NCBI RefSeq assembly: GCF_000719285.1 | Contig: NZ_JOFS01000002.1 | Location: 186,001 to 250,000 of the forward strand | DNA: 64,000 nt | Direction: 5' to 3' | Source: Streptomyces bicolor | Lineage (GTDB): Bacteria > Actinomycetota > Actinomycetes > Streptomycetales > Streptomycetaceae | In this document: one piece after another, positions 16,978 through 25,770 of the stretch | How positions within the stretch are numbered: the stretch's first letter is position 1 | Layout: every line of letters begins with the position of its first letter | Notes under the pieces: model-generated | What the model saw: only the letters and a program-made list of their open reading frames with translations | The model's database searches: none | What the model was told of the DNA's origin: nothing | Position numbers and translations under genes: made by a program

Positions 16978-18915
16978 CTAGGGGACCTTGACCCACTGCG
17001 CCTTGCTCGGCGTCCCCTGATCGTCCGTGACGAACAGCATGTACCACCCCGACGGAACCAGATTCCGATTCGTCGGCACCGTCACCGTGATCTTGTCGCC
17101 GGACTTCTTGAAGTCCAGCGCCACCGACCGCTGATCCACATCCGTGACGTGCGTCGACGCACTCGGCCGGATCAGCCGTACGTTCTCGATGGACGAGGCG
17201 TGCTGCGAGGTGAACGTGCCCGCCCCGCCGCGTTTGATGGTCTGCGGGCCGCCCGACAGCGTCGGCTGTGCGTCCCCGTAGAGATAGGGCGGCGTGTAGA
17301 TCTCGATCCGCTGCTCGAACTTGCCCGGCTTGGTGTTGGCCTTGTCGCTGAACAGCGAGTCGGAGCCGAAGAACATCACCCGGCCGTCGGGCAGCAGGAT
17401 CGACCCGGAGTGGTAGTTGCGGCCCACCAGCGGGTCGGCGACCCGGTCCAGGTCGTTCGAGTCCGGGTGGTACAGGTGCGCCTGCAGGATGTTGGAGTCG
17501 CCGCGACCCCGGTAGTCCTCGGAACCGCCCGACACCAGCACGGAGTCGTCCGGCAGCACCGACGCCTGCGGATACCGCGTGCCCTTCTCCAGCGACGGCC
17601 CGTCCACGAACTTCGGGTCGTTCGCCTTCAGATCGATGATCCGCGTCTTCTCGCTGGACTCCTTGGACTCGCCGACGCCACCGCCGCCGATCACCATGTA
17701 CTTCTCGTCCTGCGCCGGCGGCAGCAGCACGGTGCCCGAGGTCTCCATCAGCTTGGGATCGCTCAGCCCGGGCAGCTTGGTGAACTTGTCGGTGTCGACG
17801 TCCCAGATGCCCGGGTCGCGGCCCACGTCGTCAGGGCCGTAGCCCGCGTTGGAACCCGAGTAGAAGATCTTGCCGTTCTGCATCGGGAACAGCGCCGGAT
17901 ACGTCGGGAACTGCCGCTCCTTCGCCGTGTACGTCCACTTCTTGGTCTTCGGGTCGTACACCTCGTTCTTGCCCGGCACCAGCTGGCCGATGTCGTCGAG
18001 GCCGGAGACGCTGAGGATCTTGCCGTCGCTCAGGGTGGTGAGCGTCGGGTACCAGCGGGCCTCCTTCATCGGGTCGACCTTGATGTACTTCTCGGCGACC
18101 GGGTCGAACTCGTAGGCGTCCCGGATGCCCTGGAAGTCCTTCTTGTCGAGGGCCAGCTTCTGCGCGATGCCGTACGTGTTGCGCGCGTCGGCGCCGGTCA
18201 GGCCCTGGACGCGGTAGTTGTCCTGGGTGCCGGTCTCGTGCTGGCGGCCCTTCTTCTGCGCCTCGACGTAGATCCGGCCGAGACCGGGGTCGTTGCGCAG
18301 GAACTTGCCGGTCGCCTTGTCGAAGACCTTCTTGGCGCGCGGCACCAGCACCGGGTCCTTGGAGACGAACGTCTTGCCGTTCTCCTTGCCGGTGAACTTG
18401 GTGCCCGCGGGCAGCGTGATCGGCTTGTCCGGGTTCTCGTTGTGGACGATCATCAGGCCGCCGGCCTTGGTGACGTCACCCTTCAGCTTCTCGTACCGCT
18501 TCGTACCGCCCGCGATCAGCAGATTGCCGTTGGCGAGCTGGGTGTGGCCGGTGCAGAACAGGTCGTTCGGTGTCGGCACCTTCTTGATCGTGCCCTTGAC
18601 CGGGTCCCAGATCCGGGTGTCGTACTTCTTCGCGTCGAAGTTGTCCTGATTGTTGCCCGAGCCCGCGATCAACAGCACCTTGCCGGTGTGCAGGAGCGCC
18701 GCGTGGATGGTGTTCTGGCGGTACTCCTCGGGGAACTCGACGATCTCCCACTTGCCGTTCTCGGCTTTGTACTCGGGTCTGTTGATTTGGTACTGGTGGT
18801 ATTTCTCGGTGCCGACGCGATACAGCCACGGCCCGTTCATTCCGGCCAGCGCGAGTACCACCGCCGTACCTATCGCGAGTCGACGGGCGCGGCGGCGGCC
18901 TGCACGGTCGTTCAT
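16978..18915 (-). CDS. glxA: GlxA, galactose-oxidase-like copper radical oxidase
   Basis: This 645-residue protein has an N-terminal membrane anchor (about residues 12-32), kelch repeats and a C-terminal DUF1929 domain. The mononuclear copper site can be read out: Cys121 ('FCTGH') and Tyr289 for the thioether cofactor, Trp288 beside it, Tyr501-His502 ('RNYHSG') and His589 ('STHVTDVD'). The Cys121/Trp288/Tyr289 numbering matches the S. lividans enzyme. GlxA oxidises primary alcohols in the tip glycan made by CslA and is needed for its deposition. The start overlaps the cslA stop by 4 bp, so the two form an operon. Confidence 0.96.
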   Translation of the reverse strand: MNDRAGRRRARRLAIGTAVVLALAGMNGPWLYRVGTEKYHQYQINRPEYKAENGKWEIVEFPEEYRQNTIHAALLHTGKVLLIAGSGNNQDNFDAKKYDTRIWDPVKGTIKKVPTPNDLFCTGHTQLANGNLLIAGGTKRYEKLKGDVTKAGGLMIVHNENPDKPITLPAGTKFTGKENGKTFVSKDPVLVPRAKKVFDKATGKFLRNDPGLGRIYVEAQKKGRQHETGTQDNYRVQGLTGADARNTYGIAQKLALDKKDFQGIRDAYEFDPVAEKYIKVDPMKEARWYPTLTTLSDGKILSVSGLDDIGQLVPGKNEVYDPKTKKWTYTAKERQFPTYPALFPMQNGKIFYSGSNAGYGPDDVGRDPGIWDVDTDKFTKLPGLSDPKLMETSGTVLLPPAQDEKYMVIGGGGVGESKESSEKTRIIDLKANDPKFVDGPSLEKGTRYPQASVLPDDSVLVSGGSEDYRGRGDSNILQAHLYHPDSNDLDRVADPLVGRNYHSGSILLPDGRVMFFGSDSLFSDKANTKPGKFEQRIEIYTPPYLYGDAQPTLSGGPQTIKRGGAGTFTSQHASSIENVRLIRPSASTHVTDVDQRSVALDFKKSGDKITVTVPTNRNLVPSGWYMLFVTDDQGTPSKAQWVKVP

Positions 18916-20924
18916 TCCTTACGTCCCCCAAGTCCACCAAGGGCGATCTGCATTGTCTGGTCGTTACCTCCGCTGCCGCCGCCACTGCCACCGCCACTGT
19001 TCGACGCGGCCCAGCTCGGCTTGTGCTGCGGGGCATGCGGCGCGTGTGCGTGCGGCGTGTGCGCCTGCTGAGTGGGCAGCGGCTGCGGCGCCGGCTGGTA
19101 CGACGTCGGCTGGGCAGGCACCGTCGCGGACGGCCCCTTCTTCTCCTGCCGCAGCATGTAGCGCCAGGCGAAGATCGGCGTCGCGGTGATCAGCATGGCG
19201 AAGGTCGCCCAGATGATCATCGCGGGGTGCGAGTGCCCGTACACGAATCCGGCGGCGATCGACGCACCGAAGATCACGATGAAGTACCAGTGGTACCGGA
19301 AGGTCCCGAACCACCGGTCGGGGCTCGCGGAATCGCCCTTGGGCGTCACCACGAACTTGCTCTTCTTGCGCAGCACCGAGTCGATCAGCGCCTTCGCGTA
19401 CAGCGGCGCCGACAGCGCGGACATCACCATGCCGGCCACACCGCCGGAGCCCTCGGGCTCGTGCGGCGAGACGTTGTGGCGGCGGTTCCAGACGTACAGG
19501 CCGATCTGGAGCGCGGAGGCGTTGCCGTACAGCATCAGCCAGATCGTGGGGTCGATGTTCACACCCGAGGCACCCAGGCCCAGGAACAGCGCACAACTAA
19601 GCGCCGCCAGGATCCAGTTGAGGGCGGACATCGGGTAGAAGATGATCATCATCGTGTAGTTGAAGAGCTTGCTCGGCGGCAGCGAGTACCAGCCCTTCCA
19701 GTACTGCTTGAGGATCGTCTCGTACGTCCCTCGCGACCAGCGCATCTGCTGGGTGAAGAAGTCCGTCCAGGCGCTGGGCCCTTCACCGACGGCGAGCACG
19801 TCCGGCGTGTACACGGACCGCCACTTCTTGCCCGTCGCCGGGTTCTTGTGGCGGTGGATCTCGAAGCCGGTCGCCATGTCCTCGGTGATCGAGTCGTACA
19901 GGCCGCCGATCTGCTTGAGCGCCTTGATGCGTACGGCGTTCGACGTACCCACGAACATCGGGGAGCCGTACTTGTTGCCCGCCCGCTGGATCAGGGCGTG
20001 GAAGAGGAACTGCTGGGATTCGGCGGCCTTGGTGACGAAGTTGTCGTAGTTGCCGTACACCTGCGGGCCGATGACGAAGCCGACGTTCGGGTCGCGGAAG
20101 AAGCCGAGCATCCGCTCCAGGTAGTTCGGCAGCGGCACGTGGTCGGTGTCGACCGAGGCGAAGAAGTCGTAGTCGTCGCCGTGGGCGTCGAGCCAGGCGT
20201 TGTAGTTGCCGTGCTTGGTCTTGGCGCGGTGCGGGCCCTTGGCCTGGTTCCACTTGGCGACGCCCTTGCGGGAGAAGTGGTGCACGCCGAGCCGCTTGCA
20301 GACCTCCTTGACCTCCGGGTCGTCGCCCTCGTCCAGGAGCCAGACGTGCAGAAGGCCCCGGTGGCGCAGCTTGACGGCCGCCTCCAGGGTCTTCGTCACC
20401 ATCTCCAGCGGCTCCTTGCCGGGCACGAAGGAGGTGAGGAAGGCGACTCTCGTGCCGGTCTCCGGCACCACCGGGATCGGGTCCCGGGCGACCAGCGTGG
20501 CGTGCGCGTTGGACAGCACGTTCATACAGCGGAAGAACTCGATCAGACCGATCGAGACGAGCATGACCATGTCGAGCGCCGGCAGGAAGTCATAGGCGGG
20601 ATAGTCCCGTTCGGTCCAGTGCTCGGGCTGCAGCAGCCAGAACAGCAGGACCAGGGAGAGCACCGGGGCGGCGGCCAGCATCAGTGCGACCCTGATGCGG
20701 TGCGGCTCCTGGGAGATCAGCGAGCGGTACTCGACCCGGTACGGCTTGTTCGGGTCGGGCTGCGTGAGGGGGCCGGCCAACCGGCTGTAGTGCTCGTAGT
20801 CGTACTTCGGCAGCGTCTTCTTGATCCTGCGGAAGGCCCCGGTCCGGGTCAGCGAAGGCACCCTTAGCTGGGCGGTCTGAGACGGGTCGAAGTTCTGCCG
20901 GGCGCCCGTCGGCGTCGACGTCAT
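18912..20924 (-). CDS. cslA: CslA, cellulose-synthase-like glycosyltransferase 2
   Basis: This 670-residue processive membrane glycosyltransferase has transmembrane segments near residues 80-100 and 117-133. The GT2 catalytic core carries the D,DxD,D,QxxRW set ('DEGDD' 198-202, 'DTD' 259-261, 'TED' 348-350, 'QQMRW' 392-396). Several C-terminal membrane segments are followed by a Pro/Gln/His-rich cytoplasmic tail. It makes the beta-glycan displayed at hyphal tips. It is the first gene of the cslA-glxA operon. It lacks the PilZ domain of classical c-di-GMP-activated BcsA. Confidence 0.96.
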   Translation of the reverse strand: MTSTPTGARQNFDPSQTAQLRVPSLTRTGAFRRIKKTLPKYDYEHYSRLAGPLTQPDPNKPYRVEYRSLISQEPHRIRVALMLAAAPVLSLVLLFWLLQPEHWTERDYPAYDFLPALDMVMLVSIGLIEFFRCMNVLSNAHATLVARDPIPVVPETGTRVAFLTSFVPGKEPLEMVTKTLEAAVKLRHRGLLHVWLLDEGDDPEVKEVCKRLGVHHFSRKGVAKWNQAKGPHRAKTKHGNYNAWLDAHGDDYDFFASVDTDHVPLPNYLERMLGFFRDPNVGFVIGPQVYGNYDNFVTKAAESQQFLFHALIQRAGNKYGSPMFVGTSNAVRIKALKQIGGLYDSITEDMATGFEIHRHKNPATGKKWRSVYTPDVLAVGEGPSAWTDFFTQQMRWSRGTYETILKQYWKGWYSLPPSKLFNYTMMIIFYPMSALNWILAALSCALFLGLGASGVNIDPTIWLMLYGNASALQIGLYVWNRRHNVSPHEPEGSGGVAGMVMSALSAPLYAKALIDSVLRKKSKFVVTPKGDSASPDRWFGTFRYHWYFIVIFGASIAAGFVYGHSHPAMIIWATFAMLITATPIFAWRYMLRQEKKGPSATVPAQPTSYQPAPQPLPTQQAHTPHAHAPHAPQHKPSWAASNSGGGSGGGSGGNDQTMQIALGGLGGRKE

Positions 20925-21248
20925 GAGTCATCCCCCCACACGCGGTTCAACCGCGTGTCTGTCGGTTCCTTTACAGCCGCTCCGGTCCCCCTCGACCGTC
21001 ACAGCCGTATCAGTGGTGGGCCGCAGTCACCACATCTTCTCCACCTTAGACATGGAACAGCGACCTTCCGGTTGCATCATGCCCCCCTCGGCATGCGGTC
21101 ATGAACAGGGCCCCCTACTCCCCGTCGAAAACCGGCAACCGGCTCCTTGCCCCCCAACTGCCGCGAATCCGCAGCATCTTGAAAAACCAATCACCAGGGT
21201 CTCCGTCGTTCCACATGATCGCAAGATGCGAAACGAGGTGTTTACCGG
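20925..21248. other. Region upstream of cslA
   Basis: This 324-bp non-coding stretch lies between the cslA start and the end of the FadR-type regulator, both on the minus strand. A GGGGGG ribosome site sits just before cslA. It is less GC-rich than its surroundings and presumably carries the cslA promoter. No specific operator was recognised. Confidence 0.5.
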
Positions 21249-21965
21249 TCATACGCGCTCATTGTGGCACCTGTGGGGGTGTTGTGTACCCGTTGTGGAT
21301 ACGCGGACGCGGATGTTGCCGAAGTGCTCGCTTATGGCCTTCTCCGCTCGTATCGCATCGCCCGACCGCACCGCGTCCACGATCTCCCGGTGCTGCCGGC
21401 AGGTGACCAGCGGATCCTGCGGCGCGCCGCCGAGATCGGTGTGGACGCGGTGGAAGGTGTCCCAGAACGCCTCCATCACCTCGCCCAGCAGTGCGTTGTC
21501 CAACCCCCGGTAGAGGGTGGCGTGAAACGCCCGGTCGGTCTCGGCGATCCCGTCGCCGCCCCGCGCGGCCTGCTCTTCCATACGGTCGACGAGCGCGTCC
21601 AGTTCAACGAGGTCGGCGTCCGGTATTCGCCCCGCGAGCCGCGAGACCAGCCCCGTCTCCACGGCCTCTCGCAGCTGCAGCAGCTGGAGCAGGGTGTCCT
21701 CGCCCCGGTGGTGCCCGGCGACCGTCCGGAAGGCGAGGCCCTCGACCATCGGGGCGAGCGACATCGTGCCGACGTACGTCCCGAACCCGTGCCGGATCTC
21801 CACGATGCCCATCGCCTGCAGCCCCTTGAGTGCCTCGCGCACGGAGTTCCGGCTGGCACCGAGGTGCGCCATCAACTCCGGCTCCGTCGGCAGCGGGGCC
21901 CCGGAGGCCAGCCGGCGGTCGATGATGAGCTTCTTGATCCGCTCCTGCAGGTCACGAGCTGCCAT
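21249..21965 (-). CDS. FadR/GntR family regulator (FCD domain)
   Basis: This 238-residue regulator has a winged HTH at residues 1-70 ('LPTEPELMAHLGASRNSVREAL', 'IVEIRHGFGTYVG'). The all-helical FCD ligand domain (about 85-225) has the metal-binding His/Asp residues of 'DRAFHATLYRG' and 'QHREIVDAV'. FCD regulators sense small organic acids or sugars. The ATG at 21965 lies after the tRNA-Lys terminator; upstream in-frame sequence reads through that hairpin and is not coding. Its target is unknown. Confidence 0.92.
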   Translation of the reverse strand: MAARDLQERIKKLIIDRRLASGAPLPTEPELMAHLGASRNSVREALKGLQAMGIVEIRHGFGTYVGTMSLAPMVEGLAFRTVAGHHRGEDTLLQLLQLREAVETGLVSRLAGRIPDADLVELDALVDRMEEQAARGGDGIAETDRAFHATLYRGLDNALLGEVMEAFWDTFHRVHTDLGGAPQDPLVTCRQHREIVDAVRSGDAIRAEKAISEHFGNIRVRVSTTGTQHPHRCHNERV

Positions 21966-21991
21966 GGCCAGAGGGTATCCGGCCAAACACA

Positions 21992-22025
21992 CCGGAAGCC
22001 CCTCGCTTGCACGAGGGGCTTCCGG
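21992..22025 (-). terminator. tRNA-Lys terminator
   Basis: A 14-bp perfect stem (CCGGAAGCCCCTCG and its complement) with a 6-base loop lies downstream of the tRNA-Lys at 22100 and just before the FadR-type gene. Confidence 0.85.
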
Positions 22026-22099
22026 GCTGAAGCCGCGCAGAACCGACGATGGCGAGCCAGGATCGCGGTTTTTGCGATCATGGCTCGCCATCGTCATCG

Positions 22100-22173
22100 T
22101 GCGCCGCCAGGGACTCGAACCCCGGACCCGCTGATTAAGAGTCAGCTGCTCTAACCAACTGAGCTAGCGGCGC
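22100..22173 (-). tRNA. tRNA-Lys (CUU), copy 1
   Basis: A complete cloverleaf can be drawn: acceptor stem GCGCCGC/GCGGCGC, D-arm GCTCAGTTGGTTAGAGC, anticodon loop CTCTTAA with anticodon CUU, and T-arm CGGGGTTCGAGTCCCTG with one wobble pair. The discriminator is A and no CCA is encoded. Identical copies lie at 28090 and 42117. Confidence 0.97.
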
Positions 22174-22358
22174 GTGCTGACGGCGTTAACTCTACATGAC
22201 CTGCGGGGGTGCTCCTGACCACGGGCCGGGGATGACCGGAGGCCGCGGCGGCCCCGTAAACCATTCGGACCGTCAACATGCGCGTCGTGATGACAGTTGT
22301 GAAACTGGCGGTGTGTACAGCCGCGGACATTTTCCATCTGGAGTGTGAGGGGAATCGC

Positions 22359-23708
22359 ATGGAGACTCAGGCTCCGGTATTCGAGGAATTCGATCCGGAG
22401 AGTGGCTGCGACTGCCCCGGATGTGTTCACTGGCGCCGCGTCCTGCCGCATTCCACGACCGCCCGCCACCCGGCGGCCGGCCGGGCGCTGATCGTCGCCG
22501 CAGCCGCCTCCACCACTCTCGCCGTCGGCCACGCGGCTCCGGCCCTCGCCGCCGCCCACGCCCCCGACCGGCCGGGTGTTCCCGCAGGTGACGAGCCCGC
22601 TTCGCCCCAGGGCGGCAAGGCTCCGCTGTACGGCCCAGGCGGGCAGGCGACGGAGCCGGGCCACGTGAAGACGCCCGCGACCACCCGCGCGGAGATCATC
22701 AGGCGGGCCAAGAAATGGGTCGCGGCGAGGGTGCCGTACAGCATGTCCGAGTACTGGTCCGACGGATACCGGCAGGACTGCTCCGGCTTCGTCTCGATGG
22801 CCTGGAATCTGCCCGGAAACGAATGGACCGGCAGCCTCGACCAGTACGGCGTGCGAATCTCCAGGGAGGATCTGCAGCCCGGCGACATTCTGCTGTTCCA
22901 CAATCCGGATGACCCCGAGCAGGGCTCGCACGTCGTTATCTTCGGCGGCTGGACCGACTACACGCGCACCTACTACGTCGCCTATGAGTCGACCCGCCCC
23001 CACGCCCGCCGACTGGTCACCCCCTACGCCTACTGGAGCCACTCCGACCGCTACCTGGCCTACCGCTACAAGGGACTGGTGAGCGGCGCGACGGGCGCGA
23101 AACCGGACACCGGGCGCGCCGACGCGGAGCACGCGGTGCCGTATCCGGGACGGGCGTATTTCGGCCCCGGGGCCAACAACAAGCACGTCGCCCGACTGGG
23201 CCGCATGCTCGTCGAGCGCGGCGCCGGCCGGTTCTACCCCAACGGCCCAGGCCCCCGCTGGACCGACGCCGACCGCAGGGCCACCCGGGCCTTCCAACTG
23301 GCGCAGGGCTGGCGGGGCCGGGACGCGGACGGGCTGCCGGGGGCGCGGACGTGGGCGCTGCTGGTGACGGGAAAGGGCAAGGACGTCCCGGCGCCGGTGG
23401 AGGAGGCCGGGACGGGCGGGGCGGGTGGCCATGGGGCTCCGGCGGTCGTGGCGCCGGCGTCGCACGGGGTGCCGGGGTATCCGGGACGGGCGATGTTCCG
23501 GCCGGGCGTCGGCAACGAGTACGTCACCCAGCTCCGCGGACAACTGGTGAAGAAGGGTTTCGGCAAGCACTACAAGAACGCGCCGGGACCGAGCTGGGGC
23601 GAGGCGGACCGGCGTGGCGTCGAGGACTTCCAGCGCGCCCAGGGCTGGCGGGGCGGCGCGGCGGACGGCTGTCCGGGGCCGGAGACATGGCGGCGGTTGT
23701 TCTCGTAG
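22359..23708 (+). CDS. Secreted NlpC/P60-like hydrolase with two peptidoglycan-binding domains
   Basis: This 449-residue protein starts with 'METQAPVFEEF' and a Cys-rich N-terminal 'CDCPGCVHWRR' motif. An Ala-rich membrane/export segment (about residues 45-70) follows. The hydrolase domain (about 115-260) has a Cys in 'QDCSGFVSMAW' and a His in 'GSHVVIFGGW', the expected Cys-His pair. Two C-terminal repeats share 'YPGRA-F-PG', 'FQ-AQGWRG' and 'W--L' patterns of PG_binding_1 domains (about 275-345 and 375-449). It probably cleaves or remodels peptidoglycan at the cell surface. GAGGGGA precedes the ATG. Confidence 0.85.
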   Translation: METQAPVFEEFDPESGCDCPGCVHWRRVLPHSTTARHPAAGRALIVAAAASTTLAVGHAAPALAAAHAPDRPGVPAGDEPASPQGGKAPLYGPGGQATEPGHVKTPATTRAEIIRRAKKWVAARVPYSMSEYWSDGYRQDCSGFVSMAWNLPGNEWTGSLDQYGVRISREDLQPGDILLFHNPDDPEQGSHVVIFGGWTDYTRTYYVAYESTRPHARRLVTPYAYWSHSDRYLAYRYKGLVSGATGAKPDTGRADAEHAVPYPGRAYFGPGANNKHVARLGRMLVERGAGRFYPNGPGPRWTDADRRATRAFQLAQGWRGRDADGLPGARTWALLVTGKGKDVPAPVEEAGTGGAGGHGAPAVVAPASHGVPGYPGRAMFRPGVGNEYVTQLRGQLVKKGFGKHYKNAPGPSWGEADRRGVEDFQRAQGWRGGAADGCPGPETWRRLFS

Positions 23709-23823
23709 CGGACTCGCAGAGCTGCGAGGACCGCGGGGGCTGCGGGCTGCGGGGAGTACTGGGCGCACCAACGGCTGTACGACCTTCCTGTGACGCATCT
23801 GGCGCGGAGGCTGGAGGCAACGC

Positions 23824-24948
23824 ATGAGCACGACCACTTCTCCCACGCCCGAGCCCGAGGGGCTCGCGGAGCCGGCCGAGGGGCCCGCCCGCCCCGCCCG
23901 GCTGATCCAGAACGAGGCGACCACCGAGATCCCCGTCCACCTGCTGTTCCGCGACGGCCCCGACCCGGTGTCCGTGCCGCTCAGGCCGACGGTCGTGGCG
24001 CGCCGGCAGGGCACGGGGGAGCAGCCGCGCCTGCGCCGCCCGGTGCCGGAGAAGCCGCACCCCCTGGCCGAGGTCGACCCCGACCTGGTGGAGCGGCCGG
24101 CGCGGGTGCTGCCCGGGGCGGCGGGTGTGTTCGCGGGGACCTGTGGGGCGGCCGGGTGCCTGGTCACCTCGTGGTGGGCCGGGGTGCTGCCGGCGCCCGC
24201 GGTGGAGGTGTTGTGGTTGCCGGCGTCCGCGGGGCTGGGGCCGGCGCAGTGGGCGGCGTACACGGGGGCGGGGGCGCTGGGGCTCTTCGGGTTCGGCGGG
24301 CTGGCCCGGGGGCGGACCGGGCGGGCCTGGGTGCTCGAGCTGTTCGGCCGCTACCGGGGGACGGTCCGGCGCACCGGCCTGTTGTGGGTCAACCCGCTGA
24401 CGCTGCGGCGCCGGGTCGACGTACGGCTGCGGCACTGGCGCAGTGGGGAGATGCCGGCGGCGGACGGCAACGGGGTCGCGCTGCGCACCGTGGTCCTGGT
24501 GGTGTGGCGGGTCAAGGACACGGCGCGGGCGACGCTCGGGGTGGAGGACCACGAGGCATATCTGCGCGAGTGCGTCGAGGCTGCGCTGGCCCGGGTACCG
24601 GTGGAGGTGCCGGGTGCCGCGCGGGGTTCCGTGGAGGCGGCCGCGGACACCCTGACCCGGCTGGTGGTGCGGGACGCGGGGGCGGTCGGGCTGGAGGTGT
24701 TCTCGGTGCGGCCGGTGCGGGTGGAGTACGCGCCCGAGGTCGCCGCCGCCATGCACCGCCGCCGTATCGCCGCGCTGGACGCGCAGAACCGGACGACCGT
24801 GCTCACCTCGGTCGTCGACTCGGTGGAGGACACGGTGACCCAGCTGACCCTGCGGGGTCTGGTCGAGCTGGACGACTACGAACGCAAGGCGCTGGTCAAG
24901 GACTTGACGGTGGCGTTCTGCGTGGGCAACGGCGAGAGCGCTCCCTGA
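23824..24948 (+). CDS. SPFH/band-7 domain membrane protein
   Basis: This 374-residue protein has a Pro-rich cytoplasmic N-terminus and two hydrophobic segments (about residues 97-125 and 130-160). The SPFH (stomatin/flotillin-like) domain follows from about 175: 'LLWVNPLTLRRRVDVRLR', 'GNGVALRTVVLVVWRVKD', then helices ending 'DDYERKALVKDLTVAF'. Such proteins form membrane-associated oligomeric scaffolds and are linked to membrane microdomains. A sensible start is ATG 23824 after GGAGG. Its neighbours are a cell-wall hydrolase and an AA10 oxygenase; a shared envelope role is inferred. Confidence 0.88.
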   Translation: MSTTTSPTPEPEGLAEPAEGPARPARLIQNEATTEIPVHLLFRDGPDPVSVPLRPTVVARRQGTGEQPRLRRPVPEKPHPLAEVDPDLVERPARVLPGAAGVFAGTCGAAGCLVTSWWAGVLPAPAVEVLWLPASAGLGPAQWAAYTGAGALGLFGFGGLARGRTGRAWVLELFGRYRGTVRRTGLLWVNPLTLRRRVDVRLRHWRSGEMPAADGNGVALRTVVLVVWRVKDTARATLGVEDHEAYLRECVEAALARVPVEVPGAARGSVEAAADTLTRLVVRDAGAVGLEVFSVRPVRVEYAPEVAAAMHRRRIAALDAQNRTTVLTSVVDSVEDTVTQLTLRGLVELDDYERKALVKDLTVAFCVGNGESAP

Positions 24949-24957
24949 CGGCCCGTC

Positions 24958-24989
24958 GAACATGTTCCTCGATTGGTATGGACATGTTC
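24958..24989. promoter_or_regulatory. Paired GAACATGTTC-type palindromes
   Basis: GAACATGTTC (24958-24967) and GGACATGTTC (24980-24989) share the half-site ACATGTTC. They are spaced 22 bp apart, close to two helical turns. They lie upstream of the AA10 gene and suggest cooperative binding by a dimeric regulator that is not identified here. Confidence 0.55.
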
Positions 24990-25011
24990 AACAGTCAGCA
25001 ATAATCTGGGA

Positions 25012-25027
25012 CTTGGTCTAGACCTGC
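25012..25027. promoter_or_regulatory. Probable DasR (dre) site
   Basis: CTTGGTCTAGACCTGC contains the perfect 10-bp core GGTCTAGACC of the DasR-responsive element. It ends 40 bp before the AA10 start. DasR is the GlcNAc-phosphate-responsive GntR regulator controlling chitin and aminosugar genes in Streptomyces, and the dre core matches its known consensus. Control of this gene is inferred. Confidence 0.75.
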
Positions 25028-25067
25028 AAGCTCACTGAACATCCCCCACGTTCCCAGGAGCAGCAGC

Positions 25068-25673
25068 ATGCGCAGAAAGGCCAAGTGGTACGCCGCCGCA
25101 CTCGGACTCACCACGGCCGGGGCCCTCGTGCTCTCGACCGGAGGCGCGAGCAGCCACGGCTACACCGACCTCCCCATAAGCCGGCAGAAGCTCTGCCAGA
25201 ACGGCACCGTGACCAACTGCGGCTCCATCCAGTGGGAGCCGCAGAGCGTGGAGGGCCCGAAGGGCTTCCCGGGCGCAGGCCCGGCCGACGGGCAGATCTG
25301 CAACGCCGGGCTGGGTCAGTTCGCCCAGCTCAGCGCGCCCAGGACGCCGTCCGGCGCCGCCTGGCCCACCACCAGGGTGACGGGCGGCCAGAGCTACACC
25401 TTCCGCTGGCAGTTCACGGCCATGCACGCCACGACCGACTTCAAGTACTACGTCACCAAGCCGGGCTGGAACCAGAACCACAACCTGGCCCGCTCCGACC
25501 TCAACCTCACCCCGTTCCTGACGATCCCGTACAACGGGCAGCGGCCACCGGCCACGCTCTCCCACAGCGGCACCCTGCCGTCCGGGCTGAGCGGTCACCA
25601 CGTCATCCTCGCGGTGTGGACGATCGCCGACACGGGCAACGCGTTCTACGCCTGCTCCGACGTCACCTTCTGA
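25068..25673 (+). CDS. AA10 lytic polysaccharide monooxygenase
   Basis: This 201-residue protein has a signal peptide cleaved after 'GGASS', so His30 becomes the mature N-terminus, as copper binding requires. The histidine brace is His30 and His120 ('TAMHATTD'). The axial Phe is probably in 'NAFYACSDV'. Two likely disulphides are visible ('KLCQ' to 'TNCG', and 'QICNA' to 'YACSD'). AA10 enzymes cleave chitin or cellulose oxidatively. It stands alone after a dre site. In S. coelicolor an AA10 enzyme encoded near cslA (LpmP) takes part in tip-glycan deposition, and this gene is in the matching place. Confidence 0.95.
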   Translation: MRRKAKWYAAALGLTTAGALVLSTGGASSHGYTDLPISRQKLCQNGTVTNCGSIQWEPQSVEGPKGFPGAGPADGQICNAGLGQFAQLSAPRTPSGAAWPTTRVTGGQSYTFRWQFTAMHATTDFKYYVTKPGWNQNHNLARSDLNLTPFLTIPYNGQRPPATLSHSGTLPSGLSGHHVILAVWTIADTGNAFYACSDVTF

Positions 25674-25770
25674 TCGCGCCTCGGATCTCTGAGCGTTACT
25701 TGAGGCCGGCGTGCTTCCCCCGGGGGTAGGTTCCCCACAATCAGCGGTACCTGACCTCGGGGGAAGCGCA

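Noticed and set aside
17149..19071. 640-codon open frame opposite glxA
   Set aside because: Val/Arg/Leu-rich antisense shadow; glxA's copper-site residues establish the real strand.
19023..20867. 614-codon open frame opposite cslA
   Set aside because: Antisense shadow; the GT2 motifs are on the minus strand.
22174..22358. c-di-AMP (ydaO) riboswitch before the NlpC/P60-like gene
   Set aside because: Such riboswitches precede many Streptomyces wall hydrolases, but I could not find the conserved core here.
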